From Pseudomonas uvaldensis (GTDB taxonomy: Bacteria > Pseudomonadota > Gammaproteobacteria > Pseudomonadales > Pseudomonadaceae), in contig NZ_JAIWKS010000006.1 of the NCBI RefSeq assembly GCF_021271205.1, positions 186,001 to 250,000 of the forward strand: DNA of 64,000 bases. The letters run 5' to 3'. The notes beneath the pieces are model-generated. The model was not told the DNA's origin. It ran no database searches and saw nothing but the letters and a program-made list of their open reading frames with translations. Position numbers and translations under genes: made by a program. How positions within the stretch are numbered: position 1 is the stretch's first letter; every line of letters begins with the position of its first letter. Positions 56,015 through 64,000 of the stretch are shown one piece after another.

Positions 56015-58234
56015 TCAATACAAATCCACCGGATCCACATCCAGCGACCAGCGCACCGCCCGCCCACTGGGCATTTGTTCCAGCACCAGCAGCCAGGCAC
56101 TCAATAGTCGGTGTAGTGACGCCCGGGCATTGGCCTGTAATAACAGCTGCGCCCGATAGCGTCCGGCCCGCCGCTCCATCGGAGCCGGCACTGGGCCCAA
56201 CAGTTCGATCCCGGTGAGGTTCTGTTCCGCCAGCAAACGCTCGGCCTCGCTGCACGCGTCGTCGAGGAAGCCTTCGGCCTGTCCCGGTTTATGGGCTTCG
56301 GCCCGCAACAGTGCCAGGTGGGCAAACGGTGGCAGGCCGGCGCTGCGGCGTTCGCTCAGGGCCTGCTCGGCGAAAGCGAAATAGCCTTCTTCAGACAGTT
56401 GTATCAGCAGAGGGTGGTCCGCCAGATGGGTCTGGATGATCACCCTGCCCGGCTCCTCGGCGCGCCCGGCCCGGCCGGCAACCTGGACAATCAACTGCGC
56501 CATGCGCTCGCTGGCGCGGAAGTCACCGGAGAACAGCCCTCCGTCGGCGTCGAGGATCGATACCAGCGTCACCCGGGGGAAATGATGTCCCTTGGCGAGC
56601 ATCTGCGTGCCCACCAGGATGCACGGCTGGCCTTTCTGGATGGTGGCGAACAACTGATTCATCGCGTCTTTGCGCGATGTGCTGTCGCGATCCACCCGCA
56701 GCACCGGGTAATCGGGAAACAAGATGCCCAGCCGTTCTTCGGCGCGCTCGGTGCCGGCGCCTACCGGCCGCAAGTCCACTTTGCCGCATTGCGGGCAATG
56801 CCTTGGCACGCGTTCGGTGTGTCCGCAATGGTGGCAGCGTAATTCACCGTAGCGTTGATGCACGGTCATCCGGGCGTCGCAGCGCTCGCAGCCGGACATC
56901 CAGCCACAGTCGTGACACAACAGGGTCGGGGCGAACCCCCGGCGATTGAGAAACACCAGGACTTGCTGTCCGGCAGCCAGGGTCTGGCCGATGGCTTGTT
57001 GCATCGGCCCGGAAATGCCGCTGTCCAGTGGCCGGCTTTTTACGTCCAGGCGCAGGAAGCGCGGTTGTTTGGCGCCGCCGGCCCGTTCGTTCAGGCGTAA
57101 CAGGCCGTAGCGGCCGGTGTAGGCGTTGTGCAGGCTTTCCAGGGACGGCGTCGCCGAACCGAGGACGATGGGGATGTTCTCCTGGCGGGCGCGTACCAAT
57201 GCCAGGTCACGGGCGTGATAGCGCAGGCCTTCCTGCTGTTTATAGGAGCCGTCGTGTTCTTCGTCGATGATGATCAGGCCGGGATTTTTCATCGGCGTGA
57301 ACAGGGCCGAGCGGGTGCCGATGATGATGTCGGCCTCGCCATCCCGTGCCGCGAGCCAGGCTTCGAGGCGCTCGCGGTCGTTGACCGCCGAGTGCACCAG
57401 GGCGATCCGGGCGTTGAAGCGTTGTTCGAAACGCGCCAGCGTTTGCGGGCCGAGGTTGATTTCCGGAATCAACACCAGGGCCTGCTTGCCCGCTTCAAGG
57501 GTCTGGCGGATCAGCTGCAGGTAGACCTCGGTCTTGCCGCTGCCGGTGACGCCGGCCAGCAGGAAGGCATGGTAGCTGTCGAACCCGGCGCGAATCGCCT
57601 CGCAGGCGGCCCGTTGTTCGGCATTGAGCGGCAGTTCCGGCTGGGCCAGCCAATGTTCGTGGCGCACGCCCGGCGCGTGCCGGCGTACCTCTACCTGGAC
57701 CAGCTCTTTTGCCAGCAGGAGGTCGAGGCTGTCCTTGCTGAGCATCAGCTTGCTCAGCAAGGCGTGGGCCACACCATGGGGATGCTGGGCCAGGGTCGCC
57801 AGGGCTTCGCGCTGACGAGGCGCGCGGGCGATGCGCGGGTCGTCCGTCGACGCCCCCGGCGCCACGGACCAGAACCGCTCCTGGCGCGCCTCCGCCGGTT
57901 CGCCCTGGCGCAACAGCACCGGCAGCGCCCAGCTCAAGGTGTCGCCCAGGCTGTGCTGGTAATACTGGGCCGTCCACAGGCACAGCTTGAACAGTGACGC
58001 CGGCAGCGGTGACGTGGCATCGAGCAGCGCAAGGGCCGGTTTGAGCTTGTCGGCCGGGACCTCGCTATGGTCGGTGACTTCCACCAGGATGCCGATCATT
58101 TCGCGTCGACCGAATGGCACCCGCAGGCGCATGCCGGGTTGCAACCGGGCGCGTGGGACCCCGGCCGGAGCGCGGTAGTCGAACAGGCGGCGCAGGGGCG
58201 AAGGCAGGGCGAGGCGCAGGATGGCGTCGGGCAC
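56015..58234 (-). CDS. priA: Primosomal protein N' (helicase PriA)
   Basis: Restarts stalled replication forks. 739 residues from GTG 58234, matching the Pseudomonas family length. Visible: Walker A GVTGSGKTEVYLQLI, DEEH box (IIIDEEHDGSYKQQE), and the paired zinc ribbons CHDCGWMSGCERCDARMT and CHHCGHTERVPRHCPQCG. In-frame GTG (58258) and TTG (58264) starts are also possible; no strong ribosome site distinguishes them. Divergent from rpmE. Confidence 0.95.
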   Translation of the reverse strand: MPDAILRLALPSPLRRLFDYRAPAGVPRARLQPGMRLRVPFGRREMIGILVEVTDHSEVPADKLKPALALLDATSPLPASLFKLCLWTAQYYQHSLGDTLSWALPVLLRQGEPAEARQERFWSVAPGASTDDPRIARAPRQREALATLAQHPHGVAHALLSKLMLSKDSLDLLLAKELVQVEVRRHAPGVRHEHWLAQPELPLNAEQRAACEAIRAGFDSYHAFLLAGVTGSGKTEVYLQLIRQTLEAGKQALVLIPEINLGPQTLARFEQRFNARIALVHSAVNDRERLEAWLAARDGEADIIIGTRSALFTPMKNPGLIIIDEEHDGSYKQQEGLRYHARDLALVRARQENIPIVLGSATPSLESLHNAYTGRYGLLRLNERAGGAKQPRFLRLDVKSRPLDSGISGPMQQAIGQTLAAGQQVLVFLNRRGFAPTLLCHDCGWMSGCERCDARMTVHQRYGELRCHHCGHTERVPRHCPQCGKVDLRPVGAGTERAEERLGILFPDYPVLRVDRDSTSRKDAMNQLFATIQKGQPCILVGTQMLAKGHHFPRVTLVSILDADGGLFSGDFRASERMAQLIVQVAGRAGRAEEPGRVIIQTHLADHPLLIQLSEEGYFAFAEQALSERRSAGLPPFAHLALLRAEAHKPGQAEGFLDDACSEAERLLAEQNLTGIELLGPVPAPMERRAGRYRAQLLLQANARASLHRLLSAWLLVLEQMPSGRAVRWSLDVDPVDLY

Positions 58235-58340
58235 GCGGGGGGTTCTCGGTACGGACACGTTCAAAGGCTGGGCACAAATCCCAACACTGGAATGGTGCTT
58301 GAGGCGGGGAGCCTAGCAGACGGTTGGTACAAGGCATAGC

Positions 58341-58368
58341 TTGCGTCATTGTCGATGTCTGGTAGAAT
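58341..58368 (+). promoter_or_regulatory. Sigma-70-type promoter of rpmE
   Basis: TTGCGT (58341-58346), 16-nt spacer, TAGAAT (58363-58368). The resulting leader is about 60 nt and contains a small hairpin CAACA/TGTTG (58395-58408). Confidence 0.6.
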
Positions 58369-58438
58369 CCGCGCCCTAATTACGTGCGGTATTCAACAAT
58401 AGTGTTGGGTGGCGGCACGCTAGCCTGAGGAAAACATC

Positions 58439-58660
58439 ATGAAAGCCGATATCCATCCAGAATACCCAGCCGTTGCCGTGACCTGCAGCTGCGGCAACAA
58501 GTTCGAAACCCGTTCGACCTACGGCAAAGCCCTGGCGATCGACGTTTGCAACGAATGCCACCCGTTCTACACCGGTAAGCAAAAGACTCTGGACACCGGT
58601 GGCCGCGTTCAGAAGTTCGCCGACCGTTTCGGTGCTTTCGGCGCTACCAAAAAGGCCTGA
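58439..58660 (+). CDS. rpmE: 50S ribosomal protein L31
   Basis: 73 residues, zinc-binding (C+) form: Cys16, Cys18, Cys37 and Cys40 in VTCSCGN and [11 protein letters not shown]. Zinc-containing L31 serves as a zinc store that can be replaced by a C- paralogue under zinc limitation. Own promoter and a leader with a hairpin; terminator overlaps the next gene. Confidence 0.97.
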   Translation: MKADIHPEYPAVAVTCSCGNKFETRSTYGKALAIDVCNECHPFYTGKQKTLDTGGRVQKFADRFGAFGATKKA

Positions 58661-58701
58661 GGCTGATCATTTTGGAGGCTCGTTCCGGCGGCTCCAGATT
58701 G

Positions 58702-59487
58702 ATGAAAAAGGCGTCCCTGGTGGGCGCCTTTTTTGTGTCTGCGATTTGGCTGAGCGGGGCCGAAGCCTTCTGTCCGGCGCCGGCGGGCCTGGTCCGGGCG
58801 AAGGTCCAGCGGGTGGTCGATGGCGACACCCTGCGCCTGGCAGATGGCCGAAGCGTGCGCATGATCGGTCTCAACAGTCCCGAGCTGGGCCGTCAGGGCC
58901 GCTCCGACGAGCCCTTCGCCGTTGCGGCCCGGCGTCGTCTCGAAACGCTGGTGGCTGCCGGCGACGGGCAAGTGGGCCTGCTTCCCGGCCGGGAGGGCCG
59001 GGATCGCTATGGGCGCACTTTGGCTCACGTCTATGGTGCCGACGGCAAAAACCTCGAAGCGCAACTGCTCGCCGAGGGCCTGGGTTTCCAGGTGGCGGTG
59101 GCGCCGAATACCGACTTGGCGGACTGCCAGCGGACCGCCGAGCGTCAGGCCCGTGAAGCGCGCCTAGGGCTCTGGAAGCGTTCGCCGGTGCTCAAGGCGC
59201 AGCAGGTCGGGGCGCCTGGTTTCGCAGTGCTCAGCGGTCGCGTGAATTCCGTCAGGCGCAATCGTGGCGGTGTTTGGCTCCAATTGGAGGGGGCGGTTGT
59301 ACTGCATGTTGCTCCCAATTGGATAAGCCGTTTCGATATGGCTTCGCTTGAGCGTCTGCTGGGGAAGCAGATCGAGGCGCGCGGCTGGGTGGTGGATCGG
59401 TCGAGGCATGGGGCGCTCGAACCGGGACGGGATCGCTGGTTATTGCCTTTGACTGATCCGGCGATGCTGGTCGCTCTACCTCGATAA
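58702..59487 (+). CDS. Secreted staphylococcal-nuclease-like (thermonuclease) protein
   Basis: 261 residues. Signal peptide KKASLVGAFFVSAIWLSGAE (cut near EAF). SNase domain at about 30-140: VQRVVDGDTLRLADGRSVRM, LNSPELG and RDRYGRTLAHVYGADGKNLE carry the calcium/phosphate-binding Asp, Arg and Glu of the family. The last 110 residues (VLSGRVNSVRRNRGGVWLQL ...) are a separate beta-rich segment resembling an OB fold. Start 58702 chosen because it gives the signal peptide; its first codons also form the terminator of rpmE. Probably periplasmic or extracellular. Confidence 0.85.
   Translation: MKKASLVGAFFVSAIWLSGAEAFCPAPAGLVRAKVQRVVDGDTLRLADGRSVRMIGLNSPELGRQGRSDEPFAVAARRRLETLVAAGDGQVGLLPGREGRDRYGRTLAHVYGADGKNLEAQLLAEGLGFQVAVAPNTDLADCQRTAERQAREARLGLWKRSPVLKAQQVGAPGFAVLSGRVNSVRRNRGGVWLQLEGAVVLHVAPNWISRFDMASLERLLGKQIEARGWVVDRSRHGALEPGRDRWLLPLTDPAMLVALPR
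58704..58735 (+). terminator. Intrinsic terminator of rpmE inside the nuclease signal-peptide codons
   Basis: AAAAAGGCGTCC-CTGGT-GGGCGCCTTTTTT: 7-bp stem (one G-T pair) flanked by A5 and T6, 44 nt after the rpmE stop. The same bases encode the first residues of the nuclease signal peptide. Confidence 0.85.
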
Positions 59488-59667
59488 AAATTGTAGACAT
59501 TTTCCAGTTTAATTGTATGCATCAAGCCCTTGTGTTTAGCGGCTCTTGGCCCAAAGTCGTAGGGCAGGCCGCTTGACAAGGGTGACCGGCCAGTCTTGTA
59601 GGGACTTTGCGAGGGGCGTATCCTCGGCGGTCCGTCTGTCCAACACAGTAAAAAGCGGAATGCCCAC

Positions 59668-60936
59668 ATGTCTGATCTGAAAACTGCCGCTCTCGAATAT
59701 CACGCTAATCCTCGTCCAGGAAAGCTGAGTGTCGAGCTCACCAAGGCCACCGCTACTGCCCGCGATCTGTCGCTGGCCTACAGCCCCGGCGTAGCCGAAC
59801 CCGTACGCGAAATCGCTCGCGACCCGGAACTGGCCTACAGATACACCGGCAAGGGCAATCTGGTTGCAGTCATTTCCGATGGCACCGCGATCCTCGGCCT
59901 GGGTGACCTCGGTCCACTGGCTTCCAAACCGGTCATGGAAGGCAAGGGCGTGCTGTTCAAGCGCTTCGCCGGTATCGATGTGTTCGACATTGAAGTCGAC
60001 TCCGAGAGCCCGCAAGCCTTCATCGACACCGTCAAGCGTATCTCCATCACTTTCGGCGGCATCAACCTGGAAGACATCAAGGCTCCCGAGTGCTTCGAGA
60101 TCGAGCGCGCTCTGATCGAGCAGTGTGACATTCCGGTGTTCCACGATGACCAGCACGGCACCGCGATCGTGACTGCGGCCGGCATGATCAACGCCCTGGA
60201 AATCGCCGGCAAGACTCTGCCGGAAGCCAAGATCGTCTGCCTGGGTGCCGGCGCTGCGGCCATCTCCTGCATGAAATTGCTGGTGAGCATGGGCGCCCGG
60301 ATCGAAAACATCTTCATGGTCGACCGTACCGGTGTGATCCACTCCGGCCGTACCGACCTGAACCAGTACAAGGCGGTCTTCGCCCACGCCACTGACAAGC
60401 GCACCCTGGCTGAGGCGCTGGACGGCGCCGACGTGTTCGTCGGTCTGTCGGGTCCGAACCTGCTGAGCCCGGAAAACCTGTTGCGCATGGCGCCGAACCC
60501 GATCGTGTTCGCCTGCTCGAATCCGGACCCGGAAATCTCCCCGGAGCTGGCTCACGCCACCCGCAGCGACGTGATCATGGCCACCGGCCGTTCGGACTAT
60601 CCGAACCAGGTGAACAACGTGCTGGGCTTCCCGTTCATCTTCCGTGGTGCCTTGGACGTTCGCGCCAAGCGCATCAACGAAGAAATGAAAGTCGCGGCCG
60701 CCAACGCTCTGCGCGAGCTGGCCAAGCTGCCGGTTCCCCAGGAAGTGTGCGACGCCTATGGCGGCATCAAGCTGGAATTCGGTCGTGAGTACATCATTCC
60801 GAAACCAATGGACGCCCGCCTGATCACCCTGATCTCCGACGCCGTGGCCAAGGCCGCGATCGAGACCGGCGTGGCGACCCTGCCGTATCCGAAGAACTAC
60901 CCGCTCAAGAGCGTGGATGACGTGTTCAACGGTTAA
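59668..60936 (+). CDS. maeB: Malic enzyme (oxaloacetate-decarboxylating malate dehydrogenase)
   Basis: Converts malate to pyruvate and CO2, producing NAD(P)H; links the TCA cycle to gluconeogenesis/fatty-acid synthesis. 422 residues. SVELTKATATARDLSLAYSPG, GKGNLVAVISDGTAILGLGD, PVFHDDQHGTAIVTAAG and ACSNPDPEIS are family signatures, with the NAD(P)-binding VCLGAGAAAISCMKLL. It lacks the C-terminal phosphotransacetylase domain of long E. coli-type MaeB. TTGACA at 59573 is a candidate -35 but the -10 is poor. Confidence 0.94.
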   Translation: MSDLKTAALEYHANPRPGKLSVELTKATATARDLSLAYSPGVAEPVREIARDPELAYRYTGKGNLVAVISDGTAILGLGDLGPLASKPVMEGKGVLFKRFAGIDVFDIEVDSESPQAFIDTVKRISITFGGINLEDIKAPECFEIERALIEQCDIPVFHDDQHGTAIVTAAGMINALEIAGKTLPEAKIVCLGAGAAAISCMKLLVSMGARIENIFMVDRTGVIHSGRTDLNQYKAVFAHATDKRTLAEALDGADVFVGLSGPNLLSPENLLRMAPNPIVFACSNPDPEISPELAHATRSDVIMATGRSDYPNQVNNVLGFPFIFRGALDVRAKRINEEMKVAAANALRELAKLPVPQEVCDAYGGIKLEFGREYIIPKPMDARLITLISDAVAKAAIETGVATLPYPKNYPLKSVDDVFNG

Positions 60937-60945
60937 AAGCAGCCG

Positions 60946-60987
60946 CCCATAAAAAAACCTGGCCTCGGCCAGGTTTTTTTATGGGCT
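60946..60987. terminator. Bidirectional terminator between maeB and ponA
   Basis: CCCATAAAAAAACCTGGCC-TC-GGCCAGGTTTTTTTATGGG, a perfect inverted repeat with A7 and T7 flanks. Serves maeB on the plus strand and could serve ponA on the minus strand. Confidence 0.93.
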
Positions 60988-60988
60988 T

Positions 60989-61077
60989 CGAGCGGCAAGC
61001 TTCAAGCTGCATGAGAAGCGAGGCCTACCGCGCTTGCTTTGGCTTTACTTGAAGCTTGCGGCTTGAAGCTCGCCGCT
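60989..61077. repeat. Long imperfect inverted repeat next to the ponA stop
   Basis: AGCGGCAAGCTTCAAGCTGC (60991-61010) pairs with GCGGCTTGAAGCTCGCCGCT (61059-61078 region), with an extra CTTGAAGCTTG copy between. It resembles the AAGCTTCAAGCTGCAAG-type intergenic repeat of Pseudomonas, a different family from the REPs above. Confidence 0.65.
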
Positions 61078-61083
61078 GCTTCC

Positions 61084-63531
61084 CTAGAACAAATCAATCG
61101 GCGCCGCTTCGTCCGCCGGCAGCGGGCTGCCTGGCGCGACGCCGTTGCCCAGCTCGTTGACCGATGGCGGGGTGTCTTCGCTCTTGAACAGTTCGAAATA
61201 CGCCCCTGGGGTGCCTGGCGTGGCCGCACGGCCGCTGGCCGGGTCGACCCGCAGGCTGAGGATGCCTTCCGGCTCCGGTTGGGTATGGGGCGGTTTGTCC
61301 TTGAGGGCGGCGCCCATGTAACTCATCCAGATCGGCAATGCCACGGTGCCACCGAACTCGCGACGACCGAGGCTTTCCGGTTGATCGAAACCGGTCCAGA
61401 CAGTGGTCACGTAATCGCCGTTGTAACCCGAGAACCAGGCATCCTTGGATTCATTGGTGGTGCCGGTCTTGCCCGCCAGGTCGGTACGGCCCAGGGCCAA
61501 TGCACGGCGGCCCGTGCCGAGCTTGATCACGTCCTGCAGCATGCTGTTGAGGATGTAAGTGGTACGGCCATCGACAATACGTTCGGCGATGGCTGGTGCC
61601 TGTGGTACCGCCGGGGCGGTCGCGGCTTCACCCGGGGTAGCGTTCACCGTGAACGTTTCTGTGGCTGGCGCCGCAATGCCGTCGCTGGCCTGCTCGCCTG
61701 TTGGTACCCGTGGCGGATTGGCAACGAACAGGGTCTCGCCGTTACGGCTTTCGATCTTTTCGATGATGTACGGGGTGACCTTGTACCCGCCATTGGCAAA
61801 GGTGCTCCAGCCCGTGGCGATTTCCATCGGCGTCAGGGTCGCCGTGCCCAGGGCCAGGGACAGGTTGCGCGGCAGGTCCTGCTTGTTGAAGCCGAACCGG
61901 CTGATGTAATCGATGGTGCGATCCACGCCCAGCGCCTGCAGCAGGCGAATCGACACCAGGTTGCGGGACTTGTACAGCGCTTCGCGCAGACGGATCGGAC
62001 CGAGGAACGTGTTGGTGTCGTTCTTCGGTCGCCAGACCTTGTCGAGGTACTCGTCGACGAACACGATCGGCGCATCGTTCACCAGGCTGGCGGCGGTGTA
62101 GCCGTTATCCAGGGCCGCGCTGTAGACGAACGGCTTGAAGCTCGAGCCGGGCTGGCGCTTGGCCTGCAAGGCGCGGTTGTAGTTACTCTGCTCGAAGGCG
62201 AAGCCACCCACCAGCGAGCGGATCGCGCCGTCTTGCGGGTCGAGGGATACCAGTGCGCCCTGGGCCGCCGGGATCTGGCTGAATTTGAGCGCATTGTCCG
62301 GTTGGCGTTGCACCCGGATCAGGTCGCCGACCTGGGCAACGTCCGATGGTTGCCGGGGAGCGGCGCCCATGCTGTTGGTGTTGAGAAACGGGCGTGCCCA
62401 CTTCATCGATTCCCAGCTTACATGCTCTTCCAGCTCGCCGTTGCGGGTCAGGACCTTGATGCCGTCCTTCCCCACCTCGGTGACGATTGCCGGCTCCAGC
62501 CCGCTGATGGCGCGTTGCTTGGTCAGTTCCAGGGCCCAGGCTTCGCGAGTCTTGCCCGGCAAGCGCGATTCAGGCCCACGGTAGCCGTGGCGCTGGTCGT
62601 AGGTCATCAGGCCTTCGTGCAGCGCGGTGTTGGCCATTTCCTGAAGGTTGCTGGGCACTGTGGTGGTTACGCGAAAACCTTCGGTGTAGGCATCGCTGCC
62701 GTAGCGACCGACCATCTCGGCGCGGGCCATTTCGGCGATATAAGGCGCATTCACTTCCGGCGTCGGTACGTGATAGCTGGCGTTCAAGGGCTCGTTGATC
62801 GCGGCGGTGTACTCGGCTTCGCTGATCTTGCCGAGCTTGTACATGCGCCCCAGGATCCAGTCGCGACGCTCCTTGCTGCGTGCGGGGTTGGCCAACGGGT
62901 TGAAGCGCGACGGCGCCTTGGGCAGGCCGGCAATCATCGCCATCTGCGCCAGGCTCACGTCGCGGATCGACTTGCCGTAGTAGACCTGTGCAGCCGCTTC
63001 GATGCCGTAGGCGCGGTTGCCCAGGTAAATCTTGTTCACGTACAGCTCGAGGATCTCGTCCTTGGTCAGCTGTCGCTCGATTTGCAGGGCCAACAAAATC
63101 TCAGTGGTCTTGCGCGAGAAGCTGCGCTCGCTGGTCAGGAAGAAATTCTTGGCCACCTGCATGGTGATGGTACTGCCGCCGGACTGGATGTGCCCGCTCT
63201 TGACCAATTGGCTCGCGGCCCGCATCAGGCTACCGGGATCGACGCCGTAATGATTGGCGAAGTTGTCGTCTTCAGCACTTAGTAACGCATTGATGAAATT
63301 GGGCGGAATGTCGGCGAAACGGATCGGTGTGCGGCGCATTTCGCCAAATTCGGCGATCAGTTTGTTGTCGCTACTGTAGACCCGCAGAGGAATCTGCAAC
63401 TGAATACTTCTCAGCGCCTCCACAGACGGCAATCCCGGACTAAGGTAAAGAAACGCACCGCTCAGACCCAGGAGCAGTCCGCAGAAAACGGCGACGATGG
63501 ACCATCCGAAAAATTTCAGCAGACGAATCAA
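61084..63531 (-). CDS. ponA: Penicillin-binding protein 1A (bifunctional peptidoglycan synthase)
   Basis: 815 residues. One membrane helix (SIVAVFCGLLLGLSGAFLYL), glycosyltransferase domain (FINALLSAEDDNFANHYGVD and GGSTITMQVAKNFFLTSERS), then the transpeptidase with catalytic Ser in RQPGSSFKPFVYSAAL (SxxK) and LAGKTGTTNESKDAWF (KTGT). Start TTG 63531 (LIRLLKFFGW) gives the membrane-anchor N-terminus; the longer frame is basic and leads into the promoter. Divergent from pilM, the normal Pseudomonas arrangement. Confidence 0.95.
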   Translation of the reverse strand: MIRLLKFFGWSIVAVFCGLLLGLSGAFLYLSPGLPSVEALRSIQLQIPLRVYSSDNKLIAEFGEMRRTPIRFADIPPNFINALLSAEDDNFANHYGVDPGSLMRAASQLVKSGHIQSGGSTITMQVAKNFFLTSERSFSRKTTEILLALQIERQLTKDEILELYVNKIYLGNRAYGIEAAAQVYYGKSIRDVSLAQMAMIAGLPKAPSRFNPLANPARSKERRDWILGRMYKLGKISEAEYTAAINEPLNASYHVPTPEVNAPYIAEMARAEMVGRYGSDAYTEGFRVTTTVPSNLQEMANTALHEGLMTYDQRHGYRGPESRLPGKTREAWALELTKQRAISGLEPAIVTEVGKDGIKVLTRNGELEEHVSWESMKWARPFLNTNSMGAAPRQPSDVAQVGDLIRVQRQPDNALKFSQIPAAQGALVSLDPQDGAIRSLVGGFAFEQSNYNRALQAKRQPGSSFKPFVYSAALDNGYTAASLVNDAPIVFVDEYLDKVWRPKNDTNTFLGPIRLREALYKSRNLVSIRLLQALGVDRTIDYISRFGFNKQDLPRNLSLALGTATLTPMEIATGWSTFANGGYKVTPYIIEKIESRNGETLFVANPPRVPTGEQASDGIAAPATETFTVNATPGEAATAPAVPQAPAIAERIVDGRTTYILNSMLQDVIKLGTGRRALALGRTDLAGKTGTTNESKDAWFSGYNGDYVTTVWTGFDQPESLGRREFGGTVALPIWMSYMGAALKDKPPHTQPEPEGILSLRVDPASGRAATPGTPGAYFELFKSEDTPPSVNELGNGVAPGSPLPADEAAPIDLF

Positions 63532-63621
63532 GGCTTTTGGATATCCAGGCAAAGAATGAAAAAGGCGCCAGGTGCAGGGGAAGGACCCGAGCGTGCAACA
63601 AAGCGAAAAAAAGCGCTGCGC

Positions 63622-63627
63622 ATTATA
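63622..63627 (-). promoter_or_regulatory. -10 element of ponA
   Basis: TATAAT on the minus strand, about 90 nt before the ponA start codon, preceded by an A-rich stretch. No good -35 (GTTCCC at the right distance). Confidence 0.45.
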
Positions 63628-63710
63628 AGCATTTTTTTTCGTCGGGAACGCCATCCGGACGTCCGTCGGGCCGGCGTGATTGAACGCAATGCGTATTAGA
63701 GAGTCCGTAA

Positions 63711-64000
<290 letters not shown>

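Noticed and set aside
61039-63282. 747-residue plus-strand frame opposite ponA
   Set aside because: Antisense shadow of ponA in GC-rich DNA, with no family motif; it also crosses the intergenic repeat.

Overview
This 64 kb window is chromosomal DNA of a Pseudomonas, most likely of the P. fluorescens group. Base composition is GC-rich. It carries a medium-chain-length polyhydroxyalkanoate (PHA) locus of the type phaC1-phaZ-phaC2-phaD converging with phaI-phaF, a complete hut (histidine utilisation) locus with HutC, HutD, HutF and HutG, and many copies of the REP sequence GTGGGAGCGGGCTTGCTCGCGAA. I see no prophage, transposase, tRNA, rRNA or CRISPR array. Gene order is typical core Pseudomonas; the less ordinary items are single genes or small cassettes.

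Layout. 1-6122: end of glycogen phosphorylase, then an overlapping pair of poorly characterised membrane proteins (DUF2339 and DUF3999). 6123-7921: a two-gene cassette (Fe(II)/2-oxoglutarate-type oxygenase plus TylF-type O-methyltransferase) behind a structured leader. 8176-13559: fructose-1,6-bisphosphatase, a DUF924 protein, a Phd/RelE-type toxin-antitoxin pair, a dCache amino-acid-type chemoreceptor and two small outer-membrane-type lipoproteins. 13679-28497: the hut locus: hutF divergent from hutC-hutD-hutU, then an NCS1 permease, the hutXWV ABC importer, two hutH paralogues, hutI and hutG. 28654-34715: proline iminopeptidase, dtd, and the osmoregulated periplasmic glucan genes opgG-opgH. 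35095-36999: an HBM-type chemoreceptor. 37099-43154, minus strand: a tightly packed run ubiE-ubiJ-ubiB-hisI-hisE-tatA-tatB-tatC-rsmE. 43296-50517: PHA genes. 50792-58234, minus strand: DUF971 gene, hslUV, a SPOR-domain gene, argS, priA. 58439-64000: rpmE, a secreted nuclease, malic enzyme, penicillin-binding protein 1A and the start of pilM.

How genes work together. The hut genes convert imported histidine to urocanate, imidazolone propionate, formiminoglutamate and then (HutF, HutG) formylglutamate and glutamate. Sequence upstream of hutU shows a sigma-54 type -24/-12 element directly followed by a HutC-like palindrome, and a CA-rich Hfq/Crc-type motif sits just ahead of the second hutH. The PHA genes encode two class II synthases, a depolymerase, a TetR-type regulator and two phasins; a CA motif overlaps the phaC1 start.

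Most notable observations: (1) the first hutH paralogue has lost the Ala-Ser-Gly triad that forms the MIO electrophile, while the rest of the fold remains, so it is unlikely to be a histidase; (2) the oxygenase/methyltransferase cassette at 6336-7921 has no recognisable pathway partner; (3) the rpmE intrinsic terminator lies inside the signal-peptide codons of the next gene; (4) REP elements of several sequence families punctuate the hut operon, including one pair nested inside another. All assignments come from reading the sequence; no database search was run.
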